Below, piece by piece: positions 20,036-31,946 of a DNA stretch of 64,000 nt. The DNA comes from Adiantum capillus-veneris. Lineage: Eukaryota > Streptophyta > Polypodiopsida > Polypodiales > Pteridaceae. Each line of letters begins with the position of its first letter. Within the stretch, counting starts at the first letter, position 1. Made by a program: the position numbers and the translations under genes. Where the stretch lies: the NCBI GenBank assembly GCA_014529385.2, contig CM043953.1:87774842-87838841 (forward strand), written 5' to 3'. The notes below the pieces were generated by a model. That model had not been told where the DNA came from, ran no database searches, and saw only the letters and a program-made list of their open reading frames with translations.

Positions 20036-23000
20036 TTAATATTCTCCCAGGTAAGAGGGTAAAGTTCTCAAAGAGTCTGGTTGGCTGTGCCCCGAACTAA
20101 TAGATCCTTGGTCTCCCCCTTGTGAATGTATCTTTAAGTTCATTTGTGATCTTGCCTCAATGTCTTCAATAGGAGGTAAGATCACGTTCTTTTCTTCTCT
20201 CGTGCTATTCATGTGGTTACTCATCCTATTAGCCTCGTGGGCCTCTCGGATTTGCTTCCACAGATCATCTAAACCGTTACCATCCTTACCCATTTCTGCC
20301 AATATTTTAGGATGGACCCCGTCACTTGCCCCATCGGTGGTATTTGGCACTATGATAGGCTCTCCTCTGGACTCATAATCATTAGTGAGTCTTTCCTTTG
20401 TTTCTTCATGCTTCTCTAATGTTGGTTGGATAGGGGTTGGAGCTGGTGCGTCATGACAATTTTCCGGTTTACCCAACGGGTCTTCCATCAATGATTGAGC
20501 CGTCTCGATCATCTTTCTACACATATCCAACCTCTGTTTTTCTATTTCTGCATATGGATAAGTCATCCACCTTTGCTCCTGGGTTTGGTTCTTTTTAAGT
20601 CGACCTTCATAAGCTTTTAGAAGCTCATCCAGCTGCTCGTTTACCTTGTCTACCAGTACAGATCCTCTTGATCCTACACTTTTGGGCTTTTCTATTTTCG
20701 TGGATGCTATGGCTGCTGTGGTGTGTGAGCTTAAGCTAGCTAGATCCTCTAACCGCTCCAATCTGTTCTTTGTATGTTTCAACTCATCGGATGGGGCTGC
20801 TTGCTCTCGTTCTTTCCTGGCTTTCCTACGTGCCTTTCTAACTTTCCAAGTGCTTCTCTGATTTTTCGTTTCTGAACTTTGGGCATCGGTTTTTGGTTCT
20901 TCTACTATGGGTTCGGTCTTTCTACACCTACAGGTCCTGGTAAGTTGCCTGCTTGATATCTGGGCATCGGTGGTACTTGAGGGGAAGCTACTGGAGCTTG
21001 GGGAGCGTAAGGTCTCTCTCTCACATATCCCTTGTTATAATAACATTCGTCGGTCCCATGGTTTGTCCATTTTTGTTCATTAGCACACCACTTGCACTGT
21101 TTAGCCTGGGGTTTGGCGTATAAGTTGATCTTTTTTAGCACTTCATCTACGAGCTGCTCCTGGTTTACCGCTATTTCTCCTTTCAGTCTTGTCTTGGAAG
21201 ACTTGCTCCCTCTTTGCTGCTAAGCTGAATCGTCATCAAGGTCCTTGAACTCCCCTTCTTTTTAGACCGCACAATTGTCCACAAGGTACAGAGCCTCCTT
21301 GGCAACTCATTCAACGTCGTGCTCGTCTTCATATGTAAGTCTTTTTGCAGATCTGCATTCCTTAGTCCTTGGATAAATATCAGCATAAGTCTGGACTGAG
21401 TTGACAGTTCTTCAACAAGACAAAACTTAACATATCTTTTTAGTCTTAGGACTGCCTTCCATACAGATTCTCCATCTTTTTGTTTGAATTTATGGATTTG
21501 TGAGACGGTATTATGAGCTATTCCCCTTTGAGAGAATTCCTCAATAAACGCGTCAAACACTTCCTCCATCGACTCAAAGTCTCTACGCTCCACAGAGTCA
21601 AACCAAGTGGCAGCATCATCCTCTAGGGTTAGTCCAAACCCTGCAAATTGGGTAGGAAAATCTAACACCTCTTCGGCTCTAATTACACGCACAAAGGCTT
21701 CTACATGATCTCTTGGGTCTCTGTTTTATGTGTATTTCTTGTTTACCCATTTTTGCACGTGAGAAGGTCTAATTCTGCGATGGTCTACAAACCTCATCAT
21801 TGGATCACCCCATCCAAGTCGATACACCTCCTCAGGCCTTCTGTAATAGGTTGGTTCCTCTCCCAATGGTGCTCCTAAGCCATAATTTCTAATGGTTCTC
21901 GCTGGAGGTGGTTCATCTCTTCAAACTCGTTCCATGGGTGGTCCTCCAGGCTCGGTAGACCCTTGTGTCTTACTCTCTGCTTGATACCTTGAATAGTGTG
22001 GTGGTTTTTGCAAATCCCTGAGCCCTCGTGCGGCTTGATAACCGTCTCGATTTCGGTCTGGTTCCATTGTTGCACTCTGTCGAAGCCATGCCTGCAATGA
22101 TGGCTGGTTTGCTGGTTGGTCTTGGTTGTTGAATGCTTGCGGTCTGGTGGAATGTGAGGTATTGTCATACTCATCTGAAAATGGATTTGTTGACTTGCTT
22201 GGGATTTGGACGGCTCTCGGCATTTCCTCAGGGGCATATGCTGATGCTCCTGGACCTGTTGCTCTTTCTACTTCCTCTGGGAGAATACGTTGGTATTCTC
22301 GCCCGTATCTATCAACAAAAACTATGCCCTTCTTCGTAGAAGTTTCATAAGAGAATAAGTAAAGAACCTTATCTTTGCTTAATTCGCTTACGTATGGTTC
22401 TTTGCTGCGAAAGTAAGAGACTATACCCTCACTCTCATGCTTGTAGATTCCCACGTTCTCATTATAAGTCGGAACCCTGGTTGTTTTCTTATCATACATA
22501 AAAATAGCGCCGGGCCTATCAATGTTTGGTGGCTGTTCTTGAGTTTTTGAAACCATTTTCCCTTTCGCCACGTTATCTCCATATCTGTTGTAATCTTCAG
22601 GGTTACTAACTATTAAATAGTGGTTTCCCTTTTCGTCTCGGAATCTATCTCCATCATCATACACTCGGATTATCTCCAATCTTTGTGCTGGCCTCTCTTC
22701 GATACAAATGCACTTGCGGCCTCGATAGTCAGAATAGACTAGGGCTCCTCTAGAGTTTGTTCCCTCTAAGAAGATCACCGTGAGCTTGGAATCATTCAAA
22801 GGATTTTGGGAGGTGCTTCCTCCTCGCATAGGTCCATCATAGGTGAAACCTCCTGGCTGTTGACTATCCATCATGAAGAAAGATTTGTCTGACGAAGTGT
22901 CAGTATCACTACCTTCCTCAATAATCGGTGCTAGCGGATCTAGCCTTGCCTGAGTTACACTCTCTTCGGTGGACACTAAGCTACCTTGGTCACCTGCCAC

Positions 23001-23042
23001 CTTCTGGTCTCTAACAATGTATCTTCTTGATTTTAAATTCAT
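20036..23042 (-). pseudogene. gag: El1 gag of family Y (broken, zinc knuckles deleted)
   Basis: ATG at 23042 (MNLKSRRYIV). The N-terminal ~240 codons form an unusual domain (FLEGTNSRGALVYSDYRG, DGDRFRDEKGNHYLIV, RPGAIFMYDKKTTRV, VDRYGREYQRILPEEVE) that I do not recognise. Then come a Gln/Pro-rich linker and a retrotransposon Gag domain (21750-21330; DPRDHVEAFVRV, DAATWFDSVE, EFSQRGIAHNTV, QGLRNADLQK). Damage: loss of frame near 21921, a stop near 21729, a -1 shift near 21290 shared with El2, and a 604-bp deletion at 20916-20923 relative to El2, with GTCTTTCT at the joint, that removes both zinc knuckles. 20782-20036 continues toward PR1. Confidence 0.75.
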
Positions 23043-24862
23043 CAAACTTATCAATGCAATTTATCACAAATTCAACCACTCACCTGGCAATGGGTTAGTT
23101 TTTGCACAACTTCTTGCCCTGTTGCTGAATATACCTGTACACAAGCGTTTTAATTTCGGCAATTGAATCAAAGCATTTATCCGCTAGAGGTTATCTTAGT
23201 AATGATTGGTATAACTGGAGAGTTAATCTCAACCACTACTGTATTTTATACACTGTTGATGTTCTGGATTAGGTTTGCTAATCTGAAACAATACTTCCCT
23301 CTGATGTTGGCCAATTTACGCGAAAAAGTCTGAATTCAGTCTTTGCTTTGTCAAATGGGCAAACAAGGTCCAAATTCACTTCTGAAAGAACTTCTGGAAC
23401 CCTTAAGCCAAATGGAACCTCACTGTCTAGACCAGGTCAAATTTTCTCTGCAGTATGCCCCAATAGACATCCTACGCATAGGATGTCTCCTGCTGTGTTT
23501 TGCCTGGATTTTTGCACTGTTGTTTTCCTTTGTTGTGCTGAGCTTACAGCTGCTTTTACTTTTTGTTTTGGACACCTATTAGCTGGTCAATGAGTCAGAA
23601 ATCTATTCCGACGGCCTATTGATGGTATTGATCAGTCTAATCAACTCCAAATTGGACCAAAATTGACTAGCATGTCTGCTTTAGGCTATATAACACCTTG
23701 AAATGCCCAAAGTCAAAGTCTGGCTTCATTTTCTTGCATTAGACATCCTACACGTAGGATGTCTTTTTCTTAAGAATGGCTTTAAACTCAATTCTTAAGC
23801 TCCCCTCGAGTTGTTGATCACTTTGGTATACTCAGAATTTAGTTTGGAGTCCCAAATCACTCAGAAGACATCCTACGCGTAGGATGTCTTTTTGGCCTGT
23901 TTGAACCCAGATTTGTCCCACAGTTGCCCCTTGATGTCAGTATTCCAGTGGTATGCTTAGATTTTGATTTGGATGTCAAAAGTCCCAAACTTCATCTGTT
24001 TTTGCTTTTTCAGTCGAAAGTGCTAAAGTCCACTTTGAATTCAATTTTCTTACCCAAATGAGGTGAAACCCCTTTTAGTCCCTCAATATATCATGCAAGA
24101 CACAGTCATACAACCATCTTATGGTTTTGGTCTCAAGTTAATGTTTTGGCACTATTTGGGTAGGATGTCTAGCAATTTCAGTCTATCTGGCGTTATCCTG
24201 TCAAGATATGGCCAAATTTCCCCTTTCCAGTTGAAATTAGGGTAAACCCTACCTTCTGAACACACTGGTCAACTCAAAATCCCAAAACTCCTCCCATATT
24301 GGCCTGTAGACATCCTACGCGTAGGATGTCTTCTGGCTTAAAATTAAAGTTTTTTTCTGACATGAATGCTCTTGATGTTTTGTAGATATATCAGAAACAA
24401 TCACAATAACTTTTGGACTTCAATTAGGCTTTCAACCACACTTTTGCGTCTTTTTGCGTCTTTTACAATCTTGTAATGATTATACCAAGCAAGTGTACAT
24501 GCATGAAATGCTCTAGATTTGAATCATGATGTCCTACTTACTCTACTCCTACCTATCATGAAGAAATGGTGATAATGGTGTTTTTGGTTGCTTTTTGACC
24601 TCTCCTAACTCTCAAGCTCACCTCTCACCGCTTCTACCACTCCAATTCCTACTCTAGAACTCGACTACTACCTAAAACTACCTAAGTCTACCTCCTCTAC
24701 CTAAGTCGAAGGATCTAGGCCAGAGACACGCTTCCTAAACTGCTTCTAAGACCTAGAGAGTTCTCCACCCTCTGATCCTATCTAAATGTAAAGCGAGACT
24801 CTTGGCAAGCCAAAAATCCCAATCCTCAAGGATTAGTTTCGGTCACCTACCTAAGGTTTTCG
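23043..24862. repeat. El1 leader with four 24-bp palindromes
   Basis: Non-coding leader between primer site and gag. It holds palindromes at 23465-23488, 23741-23764, 23866-23889 and 24308-24331. Unlike the 3' array, spacing is irregular (276, 125, 442 bp). Core variants are TACGCATA at 23465 and TACACGTA at 23741; the other two are perfect. El2 has the same four at matching places. Confidence 0.8.
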
Positions 24863-24880
24863 TCCCCCGCAGCGACGCCA
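24863..24880 (-). other. Degenerate primer-binding site of El1
   Basis: The minus strand reads TGGCGTCGCTGCGGGGGA, one base from the LTR edge at 24882. It differs at a few positions from the site at 39097-39080, mostly by transitions at CpG positions, but the position is the same. It marks the LTR at 24882-26015 as a 5' LTR. Confidence 0.7.
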
Positions 24881-24881
24881 A

Positions 24882-26015
24882 TGTTGGACGGGTATGCCGC
24901 GACAGACGTCAGCACAGCGAGAACTCACCTAACAAGTAATGTCAGCTAAGGACGAAGCTCGACCTGCAGGCGCGTGGAAGCAAGCATAAGGTGTCAACCT
25001 ACACTCGACCGACTCCTAACTAATTCCTATAGAGGTCTCTACCAATTGTCTAAGTCACAGCCTTCAAGAGTACAAAAGTCACAACCTTCAAGAGTACAAC
25101 ATTGAGAACTCGCCTAACAAGTAATGTCAGCTAAGGACGAAGCTCGACCCGCAGGCGCGTGGAAGCAAGCATAAGGTGTCAACCTACACTCGACCGACTC
25201 CTAACTAATTCCTATAGAGGTCTCTACCAATTGTCTAAGTCACAGCCTTCAAGAGTACAAAAGAGAAAACTTCCTACGACGCTTGCTAGAGCCGAACACC
25301 CATCAAACACTTTTGAAACACCATAGAACGTAAAGGAGACCCTACTAATACCTGTAGGCCGCTCTCCCTAAGGTCTATGAACCAAAATCACGACCCAAAA
25401 CACCCAGTGCAGAAACATGTAGGATGTCTGGCTGAAATCTGTAGGTCTTAGTTTCCGAAATCTGAAGTGCCTAATGTGTAGTTCTACTCAATGTGAACGC
25501 GTGGATATGCTGCAATGTGAAATCAGATAGCGTATGCTCACCCAAACAACCGATGAAGCTCGTAGAAGGAGCTCTCAAAGTCGGACCGTACGCGCGCAAT
25601 GTTGGTATCGGCGCGTAGCTCTAGTCGGGGGCAACACGCTGCACTTCTCCGCACTCGATTTCGACCACCGTAGCACACGTAGCGTCAAGATGAAGCTCAC
25701 ACTCTCTCTCTCTCTCTCTCTCTCGTACACAGTACGCTCACTCACAGACTTCAAACTTCCTTTTTTTGAAATGACAAAAAGTCCTTCATTAAGGTCAAAA
25801 AGTGGTATATATACCTTACAACTTCTCAAACCCTAAAGTTCCAAAATCAACCATCTATTCAATCTAACTATCAAAACTGGAATACGATCTGGAAACTTCT
25901 GTAAGTCCCAATATTTACAAGGTGAAAAATCGGGTTTTCCTCAATGAATGAATAATTACAAAAATAATAGTCCGCCGAGTAGTTAGATGCCCTGGGGTGT
26001 GTCCAGCTTCTGACA
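24882..26015 (-). repeat. LTR2 of family Y with internal 185-bp duplication
   Basis: 1134 bp, TGTTGGACGG to CTGACA. It is longer than LTR1 and LTR3 because the block starting GAGAACTC at 24919 is repeated from 25104 (offset 185 bp). The (CT)n run at about 25700-25724 is of intermediate length. One palindrome arm is at 25427-25439. To its right, El2 internal sequence starts at once (26016) without a polypurine tract, so the 3' end of El2 was lost at this joint. Confidence 0.88.
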
Positions 26016-26933
26016 AAGGTCGATCCGCTCTAGGTGGCAGAAGCTCTCTCCACAAGGTCAATAGTGAAAATGAGCTAAAAATGGGGTGAAAATTTCTTAT
26101 AATGGAGGTCTCCTAACCAGTTTTCATGAAATTTGACATGTGCTCTTGTCTTCTTGTGAGATGTGGTTTAGGCTCAAAAATTTCTTGATTTGGACTCCGT
26201 TTGCTCTGTTTACCAGAAATTTGGCATTTCAGTCAAAACCTGGCCAAAACACGCTTTCCGCTCCAGTGTCATAATTGCACCCCCATTGTACCATAGGTTG
26301 TCCTATAGTCACTGATCATCACCATATTTTTTTGTTTTTCATTACGACTGTTTTCCACCTGCTTTTTGTATTTTTGATGTTTTTCTGCCGAAATTAGGAA
26401 AATTAAGAGGAAAATAGCAAATCAAACCCAGAAAATCTCCAAAAATAATAATAAATCACAAACATCACCGCAACACATTATATACACTTACATGCAATTT
26501 TTATGGCCGAATTTCTCCGTTTTACCAATATTTTGCCTGAAAAATGGCTATTTCTACTTATATACACACACCTAGGGGCTTGATTTGGCGTTTGGCTCCA
26601 TATACCTGTAGATTCATGATGTATAAGGGCATATGTACTTGGGTTACTCCAGAAAATTTTGCAATCAAACAACAACCCTTAAAGTAGTCCAAAATCATGC
26701 CCTTTTTTGTTGTTTCTGTCATTGGTTCTGCATTTGAGAGTGCCTCTAGAATGTCTCCCCCCTCCTAGCCGGAGTCCTCCCAGACGACAAGGTTTCGCCT
26801 CGGAGTATGTGCCGTGCATAGGTTGAAAAAGTTGTGCTAATGCCTGGCCGATTAATGTGGCCCTATTTTATGCATACTCGGTCAATGCATGGAAAAATTA
26901 ATGCGGTGCAAGAGAAGGGAATAAGCAAGATGC
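26016..26933. other. El2 spacer, truncated at LTR2
   Basis: Matches 16311-17217 of El1. No gene. In El1 about 5.4 kb more family Y sequence follows (tandem array, accessory ORF, polypurine tract); here all of that is missing and LTR2 begins directly. Confidence 0.7.
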
Positions 26934-28205
26934 TTAGTTGCATTCGCTGTCGAGGTTTTCTGATTTCTTTGCAAGTAGCAGCTGTAACTCTAATGCTCTC
27001 TGTTTAATTGTCTTTTTGGCAAGAGGCAATTGCTTTGCCGACACTGTTGATGGAGTCGTAGCTGTGTTTAAGGATAGAATTGGCTGGGATGTAATGGCTA
27101 CGGGCTTTATGGCCTTGGCTTTCCATTGGTATTTTGTTGCTGCAGATTTTTGTAGACGGTTTGGCACTTTCTTGTTTACTACTGGTTTGTCTTTCATCGG
27201 CATCCACATATGTCGGTTTCCCTTTTTGAATTGCAGCTGTCTGCTTTCCATTGTTGCTTGTACGGCAGGTAGTTCCTTTTGCTTTTGCTTTGGTATCCAA
27301 ATGTGAGTGACATTTGGATTTTGGCTAAGCATTTTCTTTGGGATCCATATCTGTTTTATGACCTTGGTTTGGGGTTGAACCGTCTGCTTTGTTGGAATCC
27401 GTTTGTTACATTGTTGTTTTTCCGCCATTGCATTTCTATCCTTCCGTATCCATACTTGTTTACCTTGTTTTGGTAGCCTAGATTTTTGCATTGTGGCCGG
27501 TGACTTCATCTGTCTGTAAGTAGTATGGTTGGCTTTTACCTGATTTTTGGTCTTGGGTTTCGTGTTGTTCTTTGATGGAATTTTTGCTTTTGTCTTTGTT
27601 TCCAGTGATTGCATAGCTTGCAGTTGTTCATGATGGTAATGCTGAGCAAAGGCTATCATCTGTTGTTCATGTTCGTGTTGAATTTTGACCGCCTTTGCTT
27701 TCCAATCTATCTGCACATTGTATGCTTTTTGCCAAGGTTTCCCTAGCATCATTGGGTGTTGTGTGCTTTCATCTGTCACCACATAGAATTTGTGTAGATA
27801 AATATATTGATGTATCTGTACATGCAATATAGTCCATCCCAATGTTTTCAATGGGTGTGATGTGCTACTTTCCAGCACTTGGAGAGTAGGATGAAGTTGA
27901 TCTGTGACTTTGAGCTATTGGTATAATCCGTAAGAGATCAAATTTGCTTGAGCACCCGAATCAAGCAAAGTTGTTGATTCAACTTGATTGTTGCCCACTT
28001 TGACCACAATTATTGGCTCCACTGTTTCAATGGTGCTCCACTTTGTTGTTGTTGTCGCAGAAGCCGTCTTTTTGCAATGCGTTCTTGTGCTTCGGCTTGA
28101 GCTTCCTCCCGTACTCTCTCTTTTTCCTTTATTCATTGTTTTCCTTGATGAATTTGTTGGAGCATCTCCTGTGTGAGTGGTAGATGATATCTCCTCAGTC
28201 GACAT
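26934..28205 (-). pseudogene. El2 PR2 retropepsin-like domain with W-x-P-K tail
   Basis: The ATG at 28205 overlaps the end of the integrase frame (stop at 28214-28216). The frame reads a Thr/Ser-rich start, then VESTTLLDSGAQANLISYGL with the D-S-G-A motif, a stop near 27915, then 27878-26934 (314 codons) with MMLGKPWQKAYNVQIDW followed by VWIRK, IWIPK, IWIPK, MWMPM and YQWKAK. Relative to El1, a short deletion in the Gln-rich linker shifted the frame upstream of the motif. A separate protease-like domain after integrase is unusual for Ty3/gypsy. Confidence 0.75.
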
Positions 28206-28213
28206 CCACTAAT

Positions 28214-30346
28214 CTAGTTTGGCATTTCTTCACCTGCTAATGTAGCAAGCTTGACAGCTCCACTTTGTGATAGATCACTAATCACAAAAGGTCCCATCCC
28301 TCACTTTTTAAGTTTCTTGGCATGTTGCTTCAAGGTATAAACAAGTACGTAATCACCTGTTTTGAACTCTTTGGTATGCACATGTTTGTCAAAAAATTCC
28401 TTTTGTCTTCTCTTTTTAGCATAGATTGACGCGACAGCCCGTAAGCGGAGTTCATCTAGCTTTTCAAGATCATCAATCCTTGAAGAGAGCTCATGCCCTG
28501 TCCATTCCAAGCTTTTTGCTACTCGTAGAGTTGGGATTAAAAACTCTATGGGTAGTATAGCATGTAGCCCAAATACCATGTTGTATGGTGTTGTTTCTAT
28601 TGATGTTTTGTAAGCTACCCTGTATGCCCATAGTGTTGAGTGTAGCTACTGATCCCAATGTGTTCGTGATTCTGACACTATTTTAGTGAGAACCGTGCAT
28701 AGTGTTTTATTTGTGGCCTCAGCTTGCCCATTGGCCTGTGGATGGTATGGTGCTGATTTCCTATGTATGACCATGAATTCCTCTAGCAGATATTCAATGA
28801 CTTCATTGAGAAAATGTGTGCCACGGTCATTGACAATTTCTATTGGTAACCCGTAACGTACAAAAACATTCTCATACAGAAATTGTACCGTGGTGCGTGC
28901 ATCAACATTTTGTGTTGCTTTGGCTTCGACCCATTTTGTGAGATAGTTCGTAGCCACAATGATATATTGGGTATGGGTGCGATATGCAGGGGGTGATATA
29001 GGTCCCACAAAATCAATGCCCCATTTTGCAAATGCTCTTGCTCCCATCATTGGCCGTAATGGCATCTCATCTCTTTTTATTGGCATCTTGGTACGTTGAC
29101 ATGCATCACAACGCTTTACAAACTCTTCGGCATCCATGTGCAATGTAGGCCACCAAATTCCTGCGGTTAAGACAATTTTTGCCGTCTTATCGCCCGAAAA
29201 ATGGCCTCCACTTATTCCGCTATGTGAATGTTCTAGAATCAACAGGTATTCGCTTTCACTTGCACAGATTCTAAGTTGATTGTCCTTTCCACGCTTATAG
29301 AGTTGATTCCCAATTAACTGAAAGTCACGAGCTTCCAGCTCTATAGCTTTTTCCCGTGCTCTCGTGATGTTCTCAGGGAATGTCCTGGTGGTTAAGAAGT
29401 CAATGATATATTGACTCCATGCAGGTGCTATGTTTACCTGAAGCAAAGTTGCGTGATCCACTGGTCGTTTGGCACTACATATAGTACAATTGGTAACATA
29501 GGAATGTGTGTCCGCATACATAGTTGGCCAATAAACCCCTAACTGTTTCAGTCTCTGGTGTGTCTTCACTGTTGAACAATGAAATGCACAATCCTGAACA
29601 TGTGCCTCTTCAAGGTAGCACTTGAATTCTTCTGGATTTATACATAATCGTAGGATTAGGTCAGATCCAAGATGATACAGCCGTCCTGTTATCAACTGGA
29701 AGTCTTTTGTTTGTCGAATGGTTTGCTGTTTGGATCTGTATTCCGTATGATCAAACTTACTTCCGAAGGAAAGAATGCTAACAATTTCCTGAGACCATTT
29801 GGGTACCATTTCAATGTTGAAAAGGTAAGCATCTGGTATGTCATCATCTACTCCTTCAAGAGCTTCCCCGTTGTGTATCCTCGAAAGATGATCTGCTCGT
29901 AGATGGGTTTTACCCTTTTTGACCACCACTGTGAAGTCAAACTCTAGCAATATAATAAACCAGCGTACGATTCTCCCTGTATTGCAAGGTTTATTTACTA
30001 GGTACAAAAGAGGTTGATGATCTGTGAAGAACACAAATTTGTTTGCAAGCAAATAATGCCGAAATTTCTTTACAACATAAATCATTCCTAACCCTTCCCG
30101 CTCGGTGGTTGTGTAGTTCTTCTCTGCACTGGTTAACTGTCGACTCGCATAGCAAACCGGAAAATCCATTGTTCTGTCTCCAGGTTGAGCTAGAATACTT
30201 CCAATGGCATATGCTGAAGCATCAATGTGCACATGGAAGATCTTTTCCCAATCTGGTGCCTTTAGTACAGGTGCTGATATAAGGTTGTCCTTCAGCTTTT
30301 GGAATGAAGTTTCACACTCCTCGGTCCACTCGAAATTGACTAGCAA
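28214..30346 (-). pseudogene. pol: El2 RNase H and integrase with duplicated zinc finger
   Basis: Frame 30346-28646 (566 codons) runs on from RT after one stop. RNase H lies at residues about 35-160 (HVHIDAS, TEREGLGMIY, FFTDHQPL). Two HHCC integrase zinc fingers follow: H249, H256, C287, C290, and H373/H375, H382, C413, C416, each preceded by a DFQLI-like block. The integrase core has D445 (WGIDFVG), D507 (VNDRGTHF) and E543 (GQAEATN), with exactly 35 residues between the last two (D,D35E). After a stop at 28644-28646 the C-terminal part continues (28579-28214) with VGD-like FKTGDYVLVY, another stop near 28301 and GPFVISDLS, a GPY/F-type block. No chromodomain was seen. Confidence 0.85.
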
Positions 30347-30358
30347 ACGATACAGAGG

Positions 30359-31492
30359 TTATGCGATAACCGCATACATGTATAATCTTCGATAATATCC
30401 GTAGTGTCCCATGAAGGATTGCACTTGTTTTGCATTAGTAGGCCTGGGCAGGTCTACAATGACTTTGACTTTGTCTAGGTCTGTGGTTATGCCATTTCTT
30501 GAGACAATGTGTCCTAAGATTCGTCCTTGCTTAACTATAAATACACATTTTTTCGGGTTAAGACAGATTCGATATGCCCTGCACTTTTCAAAGACCTTTT
30601 GCAAATGGTCTATATGTTCCTCTCGTAGAAGAGAGTGTACACACAGGTCATCCATGTAAATTTCTAAGAATATTCTTAGGTATTCCTTGAATGCGTGAGT
30701 CATTAACCTCTGGAAAGTGGCTGGTGCATTAGTTAAGCCAAATGGCATAACTCGATACGCATAAATCCCCCATTCTGTGGCAAACGCTGTTTTGTGTTGA
30801 TCCTCCCTTGCTATTGCCAGTTGATTGTATCCTGAAAACCCATCCAGAAAGGAATGAGCTCGTTTCTTGGCCACTCGCTCAAGTACATGTTCTGTGATTG
30901 GTAAGGGATAATTATCCCTTATGGTTGCTGCATTCACCTTCTTGAGGTTTACACACACTTGCAGTTTTCCATTCTTTTTGGGAACTACCACAATGGGTGA
31001 CACCCAATCTGTATGTTCAATCTCATAGATGAATTCCGCTTCCATCAGTTTATCAATATCTTCTTTGATTCGTTTAGCAAATGTGTCATTATATGTATAA
31101 GGACGTTGTTTGCCAGGTTTTGCATCCGATTTCAAAGGAATTGTATGTTGGCATATCAATGGATCAACTCCTTTGAGGTCTTTATAGGACCAAGCGAACA
31201 CATCTTTATACTTCTTGAGAAGTTGGGTTAGCTGTTCTTCCTCCTCAGACTCTAAATCGTTAGCTATATAAACCGGCTGAGGCTTTTCACCTGGTTCTGC
31301 GAGGTCTATCTTTTTTGCATTTTCAGGCCCATCGTAAGATTCTTGGTTGATTCTTTCCCTGACTGGTGGTGTCGTGATGATTTTTCTGTCCTGGATAGTA
31401 GATTTCCGATAGTGTGCTGGTACGTTCATGTTGCCCTTTTCTGACTCCCCATTACCATCACTATCTTCTTCAGTAGTCCATATCTCTCTCAA
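30359..31492 (-). pseudogene. pol: El2 Ty3/gypsy reverse transcriptase
   Basis: 377 codons open; upstream frame ends at a TAG near 31521. RT motifs: SPIVVVPKKNGKLQVCV (165-181), FLDGFSGYNQ (215-224), VMPFGLTNAPATFQ (248-261), IYMDDLCVHS (278-287; catalytic YMDD at 279-282) and FMGHYGYYRRL (360-370). The catalytic residues are present. A single TAA at 30359-30361, where family X has Arg (IARPLY), separates it from RNase H. The N-terminal ~60 codons belong to a linker shared with El1. The domain organisation fits a non-chromoviral Ty3/gypsy element related to the Tat/Athila group. Confidence 0.88.
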
Positions 31493-31520
31493 AGACCGTT
31501 TCAGTTCTTGGTATTTCTAT

Positions 31521-31946
31521 TTACGCTCCAGTTTGCTCCACTCTTGGTCTTTTGTTGTTTCTTTTTTTGATTTGTGATTCTTGTGATTTTGTTTCGGTTT
31601 TAGCTTTTCGTACCTGTTTTATTTCTTCTCGCGTTCGTTCTATTCGATTTTTTGAGAATTTTTTCGATATTTGATCTTTTACACAATCCTCTGCTTTTAC
31701 AAGCATCAAATAGTGAGTTTTACCTTTTATCCTCGGAATCAGGTTCTCTCTCGCTTTGTTTCCTGCTCGTTTCCTTCTATAGCATTCTTGGCGTCTAGGG
31801 TGTTGATTAGAAAAATCATAAAACTTGATATTCTCGGCTTCATTTCCACGCTCACTTGAGGTGTCTGAACACTCATTATCTGCATCATCATTTACTTCCA
31901 AATGTTCAGAGGAGTTGTAAAACTCTTCTTGTTCTGGAGGTTCCAC
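31521..31946 (-). pseudogene. El2 lysine/arginine-rich linker between PR1 and RT
   Basis: Reads YNSSEHLEVNDDADNECSD, then basic blocks (RRKRAGNKARENLIPRIKGK, KAKTETKSQ). It aligns with El1 18817-18587 and the tail of 20023-18920. Low-complexity charged sequence, probably a flexible spacer. It overlaps the PR1 frame because a frameshift near 31970 splits the original frame. Confidence 0.6.

Noticed and set aside
21285-21300. Classic -1 slippery heptamer at the shared gag frame change
   Set aside because: No X-XXY-YYZ sequence is present at the site in either copy.
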